DNA from: Natrinema hispanicum
Lineage (GTDB): Archaea > Halobacteriota > Halobacteria > Halobacteriales > Natrialbaceae
Reading direction: 5' to 3'
Length of the DNA stretch: 64,000 bases
Assembly: GCF_900111485.1 (NCBI RefSeq)
Contig: NZ_FOIC01000002.1
Location: forward strand, 124,001-188,000
This document shows positions 1 through 8,500 of this stretch, one piece after another. Below the pieces are notes generated by a model. That model did no database searches. It had not been told where the DNA came from and saw nothing but the letters and a program-made list of their open reading frames with translations. Every line of letters starts with the position of its first letter. The first letter of the stretch is position 1. The position numbers and the translations under genes are program-made.

Positions 1-135
1 ACGTGGTGTGCGCTGAGTTCGGTCATCCGTCGTGGATCGACGCTGCACCGACGAAAAACGTTCGTCTGCGCGATGTCGGGGTGTGCTCACCGTGGCTCGA
101 GCGACGACGAACGGCCGATCGTGGACGGGGCGCGA

Positions 136-1227
136 TTAGCCCACGAGTAGGTCGTCCACGAGGTCGGGGAAGATTTCGTCGGCGAAGTGGACCGCGAGGA
201 CGACGACGATCGGGCCGAGAAACAGGCCGTACCAGCCGAACGCGAGCGTCCCGAGAAAGTAGCCCAGAAGAACTAGCCCCATGTGGACGCCACTTCGTGC
301 GGACAGAAATGACCGGGCGAAGAAGTCGGGAATGGTATCGACGACGACGAACGTGACGGCGAAGAAGACAATCGGATGCCACAGTGGCGTCGCCGTCGTC
401 ACGGTAAGCCCCAACAAGAGCAGTCCGTACGGAACGTAGACGATCTTCATTCCGACCGCCGGGATCAGCGTCCCGATCCCGATGAGCAACGAGAGCAATA
501 CCGGCGTTGCGACGACGGACCCGCTCGAGGCGAGGACGTTGAGACCGACGTACGTGGCGGTGGCGACGCCGGCCGCGACCGCGATCACCGCAAGATTGCT
601 GACGAACACCGTCTCGAGGTCGCCATCGACAGCGGTCGTGTACTCGACGATCCGTTCGTCGTGGTCGACACTGTCGTAGAACCAGCGCCGGAGTTTCTGA
701 TCGTCACGCAGGAGATAAAAGAGAAACGTGAGCATGAGGAAGAAGCGCGCGAGGACCGAGAAGACGAAGCCGGCGATCGACGAGAGGCGAGTGAGGGCGT
801 TCGGCAAGCCCTGCGCCAGCGTCCCCGCGACCGACCCACCCATTCCGGCCCCGAGCACCGCTCGCAGGCGGCCGATATTTCCCTCCCGGGCCAATCGCAG
901 GTACGGCTGGAAGACCGACCGATACGTCTCGAGGGTGCTCGTGGCAAGCAGTCGATCGAGTTCCCCGAGCGCGACGACGCCTGCATAGCCGATGACGGCA
1001 ACCATCGGGATGACGACGAACAGTATCGTGACCGTCGCGGTCACGTTCGGATGCTCGAGATAGCGATCGAGCCAGCGGTAGAGAGGTCGCGTCGCGTAAT
1101 AGACGAAAATCGCAAAGAGCAGCGTCCCGACATAGCGAAAGAGGGCGAGCCCGATCAGCGCCGCGATGACTAGCCCAAGTCCGATCCAGACGAGCCGCGT
1201 ACCGTCACGGCCGCGCAAAACACCCAT
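136..1227 (-). CDS. AI-2E family transporter (PerM/TqsA-like membrane protein)
   Basis: A 363-residue integral membrane protein of the AI-2E/UPF0118 family. Hydrophobic stretches occur near residues 12-60 (a paired helix), about 65-85, a long central block at about 150-175, and several more between 205 and 340. This is the usual pattern of about eight helices with a larger loop between the third and fourth. Family members export small molecules or ions; bacterial relatives include TqsA and Na+/H+ antiporter-like proteins, and the substrate here cannot be told. An ATG at 1225-1227 is preferred over an upstream TTG at 1254, because it places the charged MGVLRGRDG stretch directly before helix 1. 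It is transcribed divergently from the broken mgsA. Confidence 0.88.
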   Translation of the reverse strand: MGVLRGRDGTRLVWIGLGLVIAALIGLALFRYVGTLLFAIFVYYATRPLYRWLDRYLEHPNVTATVTILFVVIPMVAVIGYAGVVALGELDRLLATSTLETYRSVFQPYLRLAREGNIGRLRAVLGAGMGGSVAGTLAQGLPNALTRLSSIAGFVFSVLARFFLMLTFLFYLLRDDQKLRRWFYDSVDHDERIVEYTTAVDGDLETVFVSNLAVIAVAAGVATATYVGLNVLASSGSVVATPVLLSLLIGIGTLIPAVGMKIVYVPYGLLLLGLTVTTATPLWHPIVFFAVTFVVVDTIPDFFARSFLSARSGVHMGLVLLGYFLGTLAFGWYGLFLGPIVVVLAVHFADEIFPDLVDDLLVG

Positions 1228-1275
1228 GCGCAGTTTCACGGGATTTGGTGGCAAAAATGCCCGTCTTGAGTATCA

Positions 1276-1600
1276 ATGCGGTGTGCGCGTCCACGATCGA
1301 AAGAAGCCGGACCTCATCGAGTTCGCACAGACCCACGAGTCACAGCTCCGAACGTACCAGTTGACCGCGGCAGGAACGACGGGGAAACGGCTGCTCGAGG
1401 AAACCCCTCGAAATCGAGCGCATGGAGTCCGGCCCGCACGGCGGGGACTGATGATCAGTACCGAGGTCGTAGCAGGGAACCTCGATGGGGTCGTCTTTCT
1501 CTGCGACCCGCTGCGGGCGCAACCCCACGAGCCGGATATCTCGGCGCTGGCGACGAACCTCGCCTCCGCGACGTTCCTCACCGAAGGGCTCGCTGAGTAA
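1276..1600 (+). pseudogene. mgsA: Decayed methylglyoxal synthase (mgsA remnant)
   Basis: Read from 1283, the frame gives HDRKKPDLIEFAQTH, then AGTTGKRLLEET (the GTTG phosphate-binding loop), then VVAGNLDGVVFLCDPL and QPHEPDISAL, ending ATNLASATFLTEGLAE. This is the order of motifs in methylglyoxal synthase, which converts dihydroxyacetone phosphate to methylglyoxal. It is broken. About four residues are missing between RV and HD. The catalytic stretch LEIERMESGPHGGD lies in another frame (about 1408-1452), so two compensating frameshifts are needed. Roughly ten residues normally found between ISALL and ATN are deleted near 1548. It encodes about 105 residues, against about 125 in the family. 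I call it a pseudogene from recall of the family, not from an alignment. Confidence 0.72.
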
Positions 1601-1685
1601 TGGCGGTGGCCATCTTGTTTCCGGCCACGAGTAACCCGGTGACTGGGTCATGCCATTTATGGCCACACGCTCCGCTCTTTGTGGT

Positions 1686-2180
1686 ATGACCATCTACGAG
1701 AGCGACCTCCCCGGCGTCGGGAAGAAATTCGAGGTCGAACTCGACGGCAGCGAACGGCTCGTCATCGTGACACATAACACAGGGAAACGGGAGGTCTACC
1801 TGAAACCGGACGCGGACGCCGACGGCGACAAACTGTTCGAGGTCTCGGATCGGCTCGCCCGGAAGATCGGCACGATTCTAGAGGGGGCATACTTCCAGCC
1901 AGTCCAGGCCGATGCGGTCGAGACGATGCTCTCCGACGAGACCTACCTCGAGTGGTACACCGTCACGGCGTCAGCTGAAATCGCCGGCCAGAGCCTCGCC
2001 GAATCGAACATCCGTGATCGAACGGGTGTCTCGATCGTCGCCATCCAGCGTGGCGATGAACTGATCTCACCGCCGACGCCGGAGACGGTCCTCGAGATCG
2101 ACGATACGGTAGTCGTCATCGGCGACCGCGAGGACTGTAACCGGTTCGAAGCGCTGCTCGGCGACAAACTCGAGGAGTGA
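1686..2180 (+). CDS. Cation:proton antiporter regulatory subunit (RCK_C/TrkA-C, KhtT-like)
   Basis: 164 residues, soluble. Residues 1-75 form a small beta-rich N-terminal domain. Residues 80-160 are an RCK_C (TrkA-C) domain, recognisable from TASAEIAGQSLAESNIRDR, then the GVSIVAIQRGDELISPP and TVLEIDDTVVVIGDRED strands. In the KhtSTU/AmhT type of K+ efflux system such a subunit binds nucleotide or a second messenger and gates the antiporter. The antiporter gene follows after 34 bp, so the two form an operon. The start at 1686 is chosen over 1650 because MTIYESDLPGVGKKFEVEL is the typical N-terminus and the upstream residues look like untranslated leader. Confidence 0.9.
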   Translation: MTIYESDLPGVGKKFEVELDGSERLVIVTHNTGKREVYLKPDADADGDKLFEVSDRLARKIGTILEGAYFQPVQADAVETMLSDETYLEWYTVTASAEIAGQSLAESNIRDRTGVSIVAIQRGDELISPPTPETVLEIDDTVVVIGDREDCNRFEALLGDKLEE

Positions 2181-2200
2181 TCGAAACCGATGTGCTCGTC

Positions 2201-2208
2201 GGAGGTGA
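2201..2208 (+). promoter_or_regulatory. Strong Shine-Dalgarno before a GTG start
   Basis: GGAGGTGA at 2201-2208 sits six bases before the GTG at 2215. It fixes the start of the antiporter gene and supports translation as the second gene of an operon. Most promoter-proximal genes in this window lack such a site. Confidence 0.85.
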
Positions 2209-2214
2209 CCCCTA

Positions 2215-3543
2215 GTGGCAACTGAGACGGCACTCGTCGACGTGGGTGTGCTCTTTGCCGCGGTTGCACTCGCCGGTGTCGTCGCGAATCGACTCAATCA
2301 GTCCGTCATCCCGCTGTACATCGTCACCGGGATGATACTGGGCTCGAACGTCCTCGGCAAACTCCCCGACCTCGCCGGCAGCGAGGTTTCCGTCGGCGGG
2401 GTCTCGCTCGTCATCCCCGAGGTGACAGTCGGTGGCGTCGACCTTCTGGCGGCACTCGGCGGGCTCGCACTCGGCGATACCGACTTCGTCGTCGTCGGCG
2501 CAGAGATCGGGATCGTCCTCCTGTTGTTCTTTTTGGGACTGGAGTTCAATCTGGATCGGCTACTCGCGAGCAAGGATCGGATCGGCAAGGCGGGCACGAT
2601 AGACCTCGCTCTCAACTTCGGGATCGGACTGCTGTTTGGCTACCTCGTCTTCAGCGACGTCCTCGCGGCCGTGCTGACCGCCGGCGTCGTCTACATCTCC
2701 TCGAGCGCGATCATCACGAAGTCGCTCATCGATCTAGGCTGGATCGCCAACGCCGAGTCGGAACCAATGCTGGGGACGCTGGTCTATGAGGACCTGTTTA
2801 TCGCCGTCTACCTAGCGATCGTCTCCGCACTCGTCCTCGGCAGCGGCGATCTCGGGGCAGCTGCGGGCCAGATCGCGATCGCGATCGGCGTTATCCTCGC
2901 ACTGCTTGCGCTGGTCACATACGGGACCGACTTCTTCCAGCGCTTTCTCGATGCTGACACCAACGAGTTCGTCGTCGTTCGAGCGCTTGGCGTGACGATT
3001 CTCGTCGCCGGCATCGCGCTCGCGCTGGGCGTCAGCGAGGCCGTCGCTGCCTTCTTCGTCGGCATGGCATTCTCCGGGACTGATCACGTCCACGACTTAG
3101 AGCAACTGCTCGAGCCGCTTCGGGACGCCTTCGCGGCGATCTTTTTCTTCTGGATCGGACTCGTCACTGATCCGGGGCTGTTTACGCTCTCGGTCGTCGC
3201 GATCATCGTCGCCGCCGTGATCGTGACGACGCCGACGAAGCTCGTCAGCGGCTACCTCGGCGGGCGGATCTACGACCTCGACGACCGCCGGTCGCTGCGC
3301 GTCGGGCTCGGCATGGCCACGCGCGGCGAGTTCTCGCTGATCATCGCGAGTCTCGCGCTCACCGGTGCCGGCAGCGGGCTACCAACCGAGACGGCGGAAA
3401 CGATCTATGCCGTCACCGTCGGCTACGTCCTCGTCATGAGCGTCCTCGGGACGTCGCTTATGCAGCACTCGAGCCGGCTCGAACCCATCGCCGTCTCGCT
3501 CCTCGAGCGGGGACGTGGCTACACTGATCGGGCGAACGATTGA
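2215..3543 (+). CDS. Cation:proton antiporter, CPA2/KefB type
   Basis: 442 residues with about 12 hydrophobic helices and no C-terminal RCK domain. This fits the separate regulatory subunit encoded just upstream. The early acidic stretch GIVLLLFFLGLEFNLDRL and the SSSAIITKSLIDLG segment are typical of CPA2 exchangers, as is the late GMATRGEFSLIIASLAL segment. The likely role is K+ (or Na+) efflux coupled to H+ entry at the cytoplasmic membrane. It starts with GTG behind a strong Shine-Dalgarno. In bacteria such systems protect against electrophiles such as methylglyoxal, so the adjacent mgsA remnant is suggestive context. Confidence 0.92.
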   Translation: MATETALVDVGVLFAAVALAGVVANRLNQSVIPLYIVTGMILGSNVLGKLPDLAGSEVSVGGVSLVIPEVTVGGVDLLAALGGLALGDTDFVVVGAEIGIVLLLFFLGLEFNLDRLLASKDRIGKAGTIDLALNFGIGLLFGYLVFSDVLAAVLTAGVVYISSSAIITKSLIDLGWIANAESEPMLGTLVYEDLFIAVYLAIVSALVLGSGDLGAAAGQIAIAIGVILALLALVTYGTDFFQRFLDADTNEFVVVRALGVTILVAGIALALGVSEAVAAFFVGMAFSGTDHVHDLEQLLEPLRDAFAAIFFFWIGLVTDPGLFTLSVVAIIVAAVIVTTPTKLVSGYLGGRIYDLDDRRSLRVGLGMATRGEFSLIIASLALTGAGSGLPTETAETIYAVTVGYVLVMSVLGTSLMQHSSRLEPIAVSLLERGRGYTDRAND

Positions 3544-3624
3544 GACGGACTACTGGAAGTCAGTGCCGGCGCACCCGCGACCCGTCATGCGGGTGCGCCG
3601 GGCCATCGGGACAGCAGACCGTAT
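3544..3624 (+). repeat. Copy A of the intergenic hairpin repeat family
   Basis: About 81 bp running from the antiporter stop codon to GACCGTAT at 3617-3624. The core is a perfect 12-bp hairpin, CGGCGCACCCGC at 3567-3578 and GCGGGTGCGCCG at 3589-3600, with a 10-base loop. It shares GTCAGTGCCGG and CAGCAGACCGTATGAC with the copy at 26211. Confidence 0.8.
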
Positions 3625-3684
3625 GACTGACACTGAACTCCCAAAACGGAAAGTTTCAACCGGCTCGAGCCCGCTATCACGCCT

Positions 3685-4344
3685 ATGCCACAGGCGGTCG
3701 TCTTCGATCTCGATTACACGCTCGCCGTTCCCCAGCGGGATCGGGCGACCATCCTTGAGGAGGCGACGACCATCACCGGTGCGCCGTCGCTGTCGCGTGA
3801 GGCGTATCTCGCAGCCCACCGGCGAAACCTCACCACCGAGACGCGCGAACCCATTTTCGCCGACCTCCTCGAGAATACCGACAGCGACGCCGATCCGGCC
3901 GCCGTCGCGACAGCGTATCGCGAGACGATCGCCGACGCCCTCGAGCCCCTGCCCGGTGTCGAAGCCATGCTCGCGGACTTACGCGGCGAGTATCAGGTCG
4001 GCCTGCTCACGAACGGCCCCGTTCGCGCCCAGCGAGACAAGCTCGAGACGCTAGGCTGGGAGGAGGCCTTCGACGCCGCCGTCGTCACTGGCGAGCTCGA
4101 GGCCGGAAAACCCGATCCCCGTGCGTTCGAGGCGATCACTGACGAACTGCGCGTTGCGCCCGCCGAGGCGGTCTACGTCGGCGACGAGGTCGACGCCGAC
4201 GTTCGAGGCGCGACCGAGGCCGGGCTGGCCGTGGTACAGGTGTTGCTCAAGGACGGCCCTGATCCCGATCCGCGAGCCGTCGCACACGTCGAACAGGCGA
4301 ACGTCGCGACGGGGGTTCCGGAGGTCCTTGTCGGGCTCGAGTGA
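3685..4344 (+). CDS. HAD-superfamily hydrolase (phosphatase)
   Basis: 219 residues. HAD motif I is FDLDYTLA at residues 7-14 (nucleophile and acid/base Asp). Motif II is LLTNGP near 110. The motif III Lys is in AGKPDPRAFE near 140. Motif IV is VGDEVDADVRGA near 165-176. A helical cap lies between residues 20 and 90. This is a class I (phosphoglycolate phosphatase-like) HAD enzyme acting on a small phosphorylated metabolite that cannot be specified. A weak A/T-rich box at about 3650 lies about 30 bp before the ATG, which suggests a leaderless transcript beginning after repeat copy A. Confidence 0.9.
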   Translation: MPQAVVFDLDYTLAVPQRDRATILEEATTITGAPSLSREAYLAAHRRNLTTETREPIFADLLENTDSDADPAAVATAYRETIADALEPLPGVEAMLADLRGEYQVGLLTNGPVRAQRDKLETLGWEEAFDAAVVTGELEAGKPDPRAFEAITDELRVAPAEAVYVGDEVDADVRGATEAGLAVVQVLLKDGPDPDPRAVAHVEQANVATGVPEVLVGLE

Positions 4345-4505
4345 GATGTAAGTCGTCGGATCGACCTCGTTCTACGCGCTTATGTCGTGCTGTGATGGCC
4401 GGTCATGCTTCATAAAGCTCGTTCTCCCGTCTCATCAGCTGTATGGAGTGTGGTAACAACTATTGATGTCTTAAACGAAGCTGTTCATAGGGGAGCGAGG
4501 CTGGT

Positions 4506-5867
4506 ATGACGTTAGCAACCGTCCCACAGTACAACAGCGAACGGACATCCATACGTGGTGAGCACGCAGTGGTACTCGGGGCCGGCATGGCCGGACTGCT
4601 CGCCGCTCGAGCCGTTGCCGATGCGTTCGACGAAGTCACGATTATCGAGCGCGATTCTCTCCCCGACGAACCCGCCGACCGTCGCGGCGTTCCCCAAGGA
4701 CGTCACGTCCACGTCATGCTCGAGGCAGGGAAAGCCACGCTGGAGGACCTGTTCCCGGGCTACCGAAGAGACTTGCTCTCGGCCGGCGGTCTGGAAATCG
4801 ATGGCGCATGTGACGTCAACTTCTATGCTGAGGGAGACTTCCTTGCGGATGGTCCACACCACCTGCCACACTACGCCGCGACGCGGCCGCTTTACGAACA
4901 GCTGGTGCGGCACCGCGTTGCTGACTGTGACGGCGTCGAGTTGCGATCACGGTGTCAGTTTCGGGACTACCTCATCGACGAGGCGGCGACGACCGTTGAA
5001 GGGGTCGTATTCACGAACGAAGCGGCAGCGGTCGAAGAATGTGACGCAACGCTGGTGATCGATGCCACCGGCCGGACGAGCCGGACACCAGCTTGGTTAG
5101 AAAGCCACGGGTACACGCCGCCACCTCTCGACGAGGTGCACATCGATCTAGCCTACAGTACGCTCGTTCTTCAGCGCCCAGCAGCCGACCACCGCTCGTT
5201 CGTCATGACACTTTCCCCATCACATCCCCGCGCTGCCGGTGTTCTTCCCGTTGAGGGGGATCGGTGGCTGGTGACGGTCGCTGGCGTACACGGTGATCAC
5301 CCACCAACGGATCCGGACGGATTTGGAGAGTTCGTTGCGAGCCTTCCCATCCCCGACATCGAACGGCTACTCGAAGCGTACCCGCGTGTCTCCAACGACA
5401 TCGCACACTACCCCTTTCCATCTAACCTGCGACACCGCTACGAAACCCTCGACCGATTTCCGGATGGACTGGTCGTTATCGGCGATGGGATTGCCAGCTT
5501 CAATCCGTTGTACGGACAGGGCATGTCGGTCGCCGCACTCGAGGCACTCGTCCTCCACCAGGTGCTTGCGACCGGCGGACTCGAGGGTCTTGCCCCACGC
5601 TTCTTTGCGCGAAGTTCGGAGATCATAGACGTCGCTTGGACGATGGCGGTCGGGTCGGACCACCGGTTCCCACAAACCACCGGTCCCAAACCTCGCGGCA
5701 CCGGCCTCATGAGTCGCTACATCGCCCGGTTGAACCGCAAGGCCCACACGGATGGCGCACTACGAGACGCCTTCCTACGCGTCATGATGCTCGAGCGACC
5801 ACCAACGACGTTACTCCATCCCGGCGTCGTGTGGCGTGTGCTTCAACCGAGTCGACGGCTCGCGTGA
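4506..5867 (+). CDS. FAD-dependent oxidoreductase (geranylgeranyl reductase/monooxygenase-like)
   Basis: 453 residues. An N-terminal dinucleotide fold starts with VVLGAGMAGLLAARAV (GxGxxG) at about residues 22-37 and is followed by the acidic strand end IIERD. A second FAD contact is VVIGDGIASFNPLYGQGMS at about 325-343, the GD...P motif of the UbiH/PHBH fold. The middle section, with DATGRTSR near 195, is the typical flavin ring-binding region. The substrate is unknown; relatives reduce prenyl chains or hydroxylate aromatics. The gene is alone, with a 160-bp upstream gap, and its codon use is slightly less GC-rich than its neighbours, so recent acquisition is possible. Confidence 0.85.
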   Translation: MTLATVPQYNSERTSIRGEHAVVLGAGMAGLLAARAVADAFDEVTIIERDSLPDEPADRRGVPQGRHVHVMLEAGKATLEDLFPGYRRDLLSAGGLEIDGACDVNFYAEGDFLADGPHHLPHYAATRPLYEQLVRHRVADCDGVELRSRCQFRDYLIDEAATTVEGVVFTNEAAAVEECDATLVIDATGRTSRTPAWLESHGYTPPPLDEVHIDLAYSTLVLQRPAADHRSFVMTLSPSHPRAAGVLPVEGDRWLVTVAGVHGDHPPTDPDGFGEFVASLPIPDIERLLEAYPRVSNDIAHYPFPSNLRHRYETLDRFPDGLVVIGDGIASFNPLYGQGMSVAALEALVLHQVLATGGLEGLAPRFFARSSEIIDVAWTMAVGSDHRFPQTTGPKPRGTGLMSRYIARLNRKAHTDGALRDAFLRVMMLERPPTTLLHPGVVWRVLQPSRRLA

Positions 5868-5939
5868 GACGCGGGTCAGCGAGAGTAGTGACGGAACAAT
5901 ATGTTTTTGGAGTATAATTTGAAATGAACTACTCAACCA

Positions 5940-6443
5940 ATGTTGCGTCCCCGCGTATCCCTTCTCATCCTCGTCGTTCTCTCCACCATCCTCGTTGGAT
6001 GGACTGTTCTCTCACCCGACGAACCCCCGAGGCTGACAGTCGAAAATCAGGACAAAACACGGTATCAGCTCACGGTCTTTACAGCCCCGAACGCAGACTC
6101 CCCGACCGACGTGACGTTCCGAGCAACAACAGAGGCTGGTGACCGCAGAGACATCGGACTTGCTGACTTACAGAGCGGTGCCACGTATTACAACGTAACA
6201 CTCGCCGGAGACGAAGTGCGCAGTCGCCACCTTACAGTTCGTCCCACCAGTAACACGACGACCACAGTTGAAACGTGGGAGCCGGGTAACACGTGGGGAT
6301 ACGTCGTCGAGGGGAACGACGATGAATCGATCATCGGCAGTGACGTCATCACCTGCGAACGCGAAGGGCAGCGAGCTCATGTGACGATCGTGGATGGGTT
6401 CCAAGAACAGTGGACAACGCACTGCGCCTGGGAGCGTGCGTGA
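5940..6443 (+). CDS. Hypothetical secreted/membrane-anchored protein
   Basis: 167 residues. Residues 6-26 form one hydrophobic segment (SLLILVVLSTILVGWTVL), a signal anchor without a lipobox. The remainder is extracytoplasmic in character, rich in Thr, Asn and beta-prone strands such as TYYNVTLAGDEV and HLTVRPTSNTTTTVETW, with several N-glycosylation-type NxT/S sites. There are two cysteines near the end (TCEREG and THCAWERA). It follows the FAD oxidoreductase by 72 bp, with an A/T-rich element between them, so co-transcription is possible but not shown. I do not recognise a family. Confidence 0.6.
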   Translation: MLRPRVSLLILVVLSTILVGWTVLSPDEPPRLTVENQDKTRYQLTVFTAPNADSPTDVTFRATTEAGDRRDIGLADLQSGATYYNVTLAGDEVRSRHLTVRPTSNTTTTVETWEPGNTWGYVVEGNDDESIIGSDVITCEREGQRAHVTIVDGFQEQWTTHCAWERA

Positions 6444-6554
6444 ACGGGATACAACGGCGGAAACCCGTACTGACTGATTCGATGAAATTCATGCCACGGT
6501 GATACGCACGCCGCTGCGTTCTGCTGGGCGACCCGATTCTATCCGTCAGCGCCC

Positions 6555-6932
6555 TCAGAGCGACCGACTCACAGCCTGGACGACGTCCGTCGCTCGCTTG
6601 ACTTCCGCGCCGCTCTCGACGAAGACGAGCGTTCGGGGTGGTGTCGTCGCCTTCGGTCGTGCCCGGAGGTCGGCGTCCGACGCGGCATCGGCTGCAACAT
6701 CTTGGCCCGTTTCGAACTCGAGGTGTGCTCTGTCCTCGTGGACGAACACGCAGGCGATTCGCTCGTCGTGGCAGGCGACGTCGTAGGCACGCGCACCTTC
6801 GGCTGTCGGCTCGACATCGCGGTCGGCGTTCGTCACGGCAACGGCTGCGAGGTCGCCGTCCTCGCGGCCGTCGAGTTCGCTCGAGAGCAGTTCGGCGATC
6901 CGTCGGCCGTCGGTGATCCGATCCTCAACCAT
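6555..6932 (-). CDS. Conserved haloarchaeal protein of unknown function
   Basis: 125 residues, acidic, no membrane segment. It looks like an alpha/beta protein: a helical start (RITDGRRIAELLSSEL), a strand (DLAAVAVTNADRD), a further strand pair (IACVFVHEDRAHLEF) and a final strand-helix unit (RTLVFVESGAEVKRATDVVQAVSR). It ends 23 bp downstream of the DUF2240 gene on the same strand, so it is probably the second gene of that operon. No catalytic motif is visible. Confidence 0.65.
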   Translation of the reverse strand: MVEDRITDGRRIAELLSSELDGREDGDLAAVAVTNADRDVEPTAEGARAYDVACHDERIACVFVHEDRAHLEFETGQDVAADAASDADLRARPKATTPPRTLVFVESGAEVKRATDVVQAVSRSL

Positions 6933-6955
6933 ACGCGTGGCTCAGGCCGTCGGGA

Positions 6956-7414
6956 CTAACTGTCTTCGGTGTCGCGGACGGCTTCACGGGCGATCGGGAC
7001 GAGGTCGTCGACCGCGAAGCCTTCGCGGCGGGCGTAGACCACCGCGGCGGCCTCGATCGTCAGGCCGAGTTCCCCCTGAAGCGTGTTGATCGCGCCGACG
7101 GCCTCGTGTTTTTCCATCCCTTCGGCGACCAGCGAGTCGAGGACGCGTTCGAACGCAGATCGCTCCCGGAGGAGGTCCTCGTCGGGCGTGAACTCCTCGG
7201 GCACCGTCACCGCGGCTGGATCGAAGGTCACTGCGAGCCCGTCGTCGGTTCGCTCGAGTAGCCCCTCTTTCGTAGCGACGTCGATCAGTCGCTTCGATTG
7301 ATCGGGAGAGAACCAGTCACGGTCGAGCGAGAGGGCGACGACGAACTCGTTTTCCTTGAGGCGACGCGTGCCGTGCTGGATGAACGGGGCGGCGACCGCG
7401 ACGCGGAGACTCAT
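6956..7414 (-). CDS. DUF2240 family protein
   Basis: 152 residues. The N-terminus, MSLRVAVAAPF then LKENEFVVALSLDRDWFSPDQ, matches haloarchaeal DUF2240 proteins. The first 70 residues look like a winged-helix fold and the rest is helical (ERVLDSLVAEGMEKHEAVGAINTLQ). The role is unknown; a nucleic-acid-binding function is an inference from the fold. The start at 7414 is preferred over 7480 because the family begins with MSLRVAVAAPF. It lies upstream of the small hypothetical gene ending at 6555. Confidence 0.75.
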   Translation of the reverse strand: MSLRVAVAAPFIQHGTRRLKENEFVVALSLDRDWFSPDQSKRLIDVATKEGLLERTDDGLAVTFDPAAVTVPEEFTPDEDLLRERSAFERVLDSLVAEGMEKHEAVGAINTLQGELGLTIEAAAVVYARREGFAVDDLVPIAREAVRDTEDS

Positions 7415-7498
7415 CGGCGAGGGATTGCTCGAGCGGTGAGAAAACGATGACGGTTCGGGCCGGCCTTCGTCGCCGGTCACACGATTTCCGTCTCGGGC

Positions 7499-8143
7499 TT
7501 AGTCCGAGGCACGACCGCCGCTACCGCCGTTGCGGTCGGCACGAGACGGCGGTGGGAACTCGGTGGAAGCAGTCGGCTCCGGCGTCTCGGGGAGGACACA
7601 CCGGTCGGGTTTCCGGTTGACGTGTCGGTACTGCTCGGGCGCGTTCGCAAGCGGGTGGGCGGGGTTTTGATCGCTGTCGATGCGAGCGGCCCGGACCTCG
7701 TCGAACCCGCAGAGACGGGCCTGAATGCCTCGCCAGTGATACCGGGTCGCGGCCGGGACGGAGATCGGGCGGGGTGATTTTCCGTCGGGGTGTTGGGTCG
7801 CAAGGATGGCGTTGTTGACGTTGCTGGCGAGCGCGTCGTGGTCGATGAGAACGCCGACGGCGGCGTCTCGTGGTGCTCGCGCGGCGAGGACGTCCAGCCC
7901 GAGATGGAGCGCCCGATACTCGGCGACGTTGTTGTCCGGCGGCGTGTCCGTCGTCGCGACGCGTGCGACGCGGGTGCCGTCGCGCGTTTCGATAACAGCA
8001 CCCAGCCCACCGCCCGACTCCCGGAAGGACCCGTCGGTAGCGACGTAGAAATCACGATGGTGGGTCCGAGGGGGATGGGCAATGTGGGGTGTGGGCGACT
8101 CGTCGAACAGGTCCCGCAGTGCGGACCGGCCGTGAGCGGCCAT
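7499..8143 (-). CDS. rnhA: Ribonuclease HI family protein
   Basis: 214 residues. The RNase H fold begins near residue 30 with FYVATDGSFRESGGGLGAVI (first catalytic Asp in TDGS). It continues with NNVAEYRALHLGLDVL (Glu) and GVLIDHDAL (second Asp). The last motif, normally N/E-x-x-A-D-x-L-A, reads NPAHPLAN, so the fourth acidic residue appears to be His. The C-terminal 60 residues are disordered and rich in Pro, Ser and Arg. The expected role is removal of RNA from RNA/DNA hybrids. The start at 8143 gives the short MAAHGRSALRDLFDESPTP lead; upstream in-frame starts to 8251 lack typical sequence. Confidence 0.82.
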   Translation of the reverse strand: MAAHGRSALRDLFDESPTPHIAHPPRTHHRDFYVATDGSFRESGGGLGAVIETRDGTRVARVATTDTPPDNNVAEYRALHLGLDVLAARAPRDAAVGVLIDHDALASNVNNAILATQHPDGKSPRPISVPAATRYHWRGIQARLCGFDEVRAARIDSDQNPAHPLANAPEQYRHVNRKPDRCVLPETPEPTASTEFPPPSRADRNGGSGGRASD

Positions 8144-8500
8144 ACAACCGAGTATGTCGGTCCACCACTTAGGTATGTCGTCTGAGATAACATATGACAC
8201 AGTACGTCTCGGGAGACCCATAGTCGACTCCGGAACGGGCAGTCGTCCCACCCAAACCGGCTCGAATACCGGTCACAGCGCCATCGTATACTCGATCTGC
8301 AGTGATCGTCAGTGCCACGCAAGTTGTGCACACTCCCGACGTGAACAGTCGTCTGCGCCAACGAGAGCGGTGAAGTTGGCAGTGGTAGGCAGTAAACCGG
8401 CCGGATTCGACAGCTCTCGAATTCGGTTGCTATCGTCGATCGGGTGAGACCCAATCTGTGTTGGCAGTAGGTGTAATACCACTCGGTGCATGGTCGATGT
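8144..8500. other. Intergenic region, no gene seen
   Basis: A 357-bp divergent gap between rnhA and the small winged-helix gene. It presumably holds both promoters. A TATA-like AATACC lies shortly before the start at 8501. Open frames across it read as low-complexity shadow sequence. No repeat or structured RNA is evident. Confidence 0.5.

Noticed and set aside
1-135. Possible gene at the left window edge
   Set aside because: Open frames on both strands here are Arg-rich shadows with no recognisable start or motif. I see nothing supportable in these bases.
376-1173. 265-residue open frame antisense to the AI-2E gene
   Set aside because: It is Arg/Asp-rich low-complexity sequence, the usual antisense shadow of a GC-rich gene. 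The minus-strand frame has clear membrane helices.
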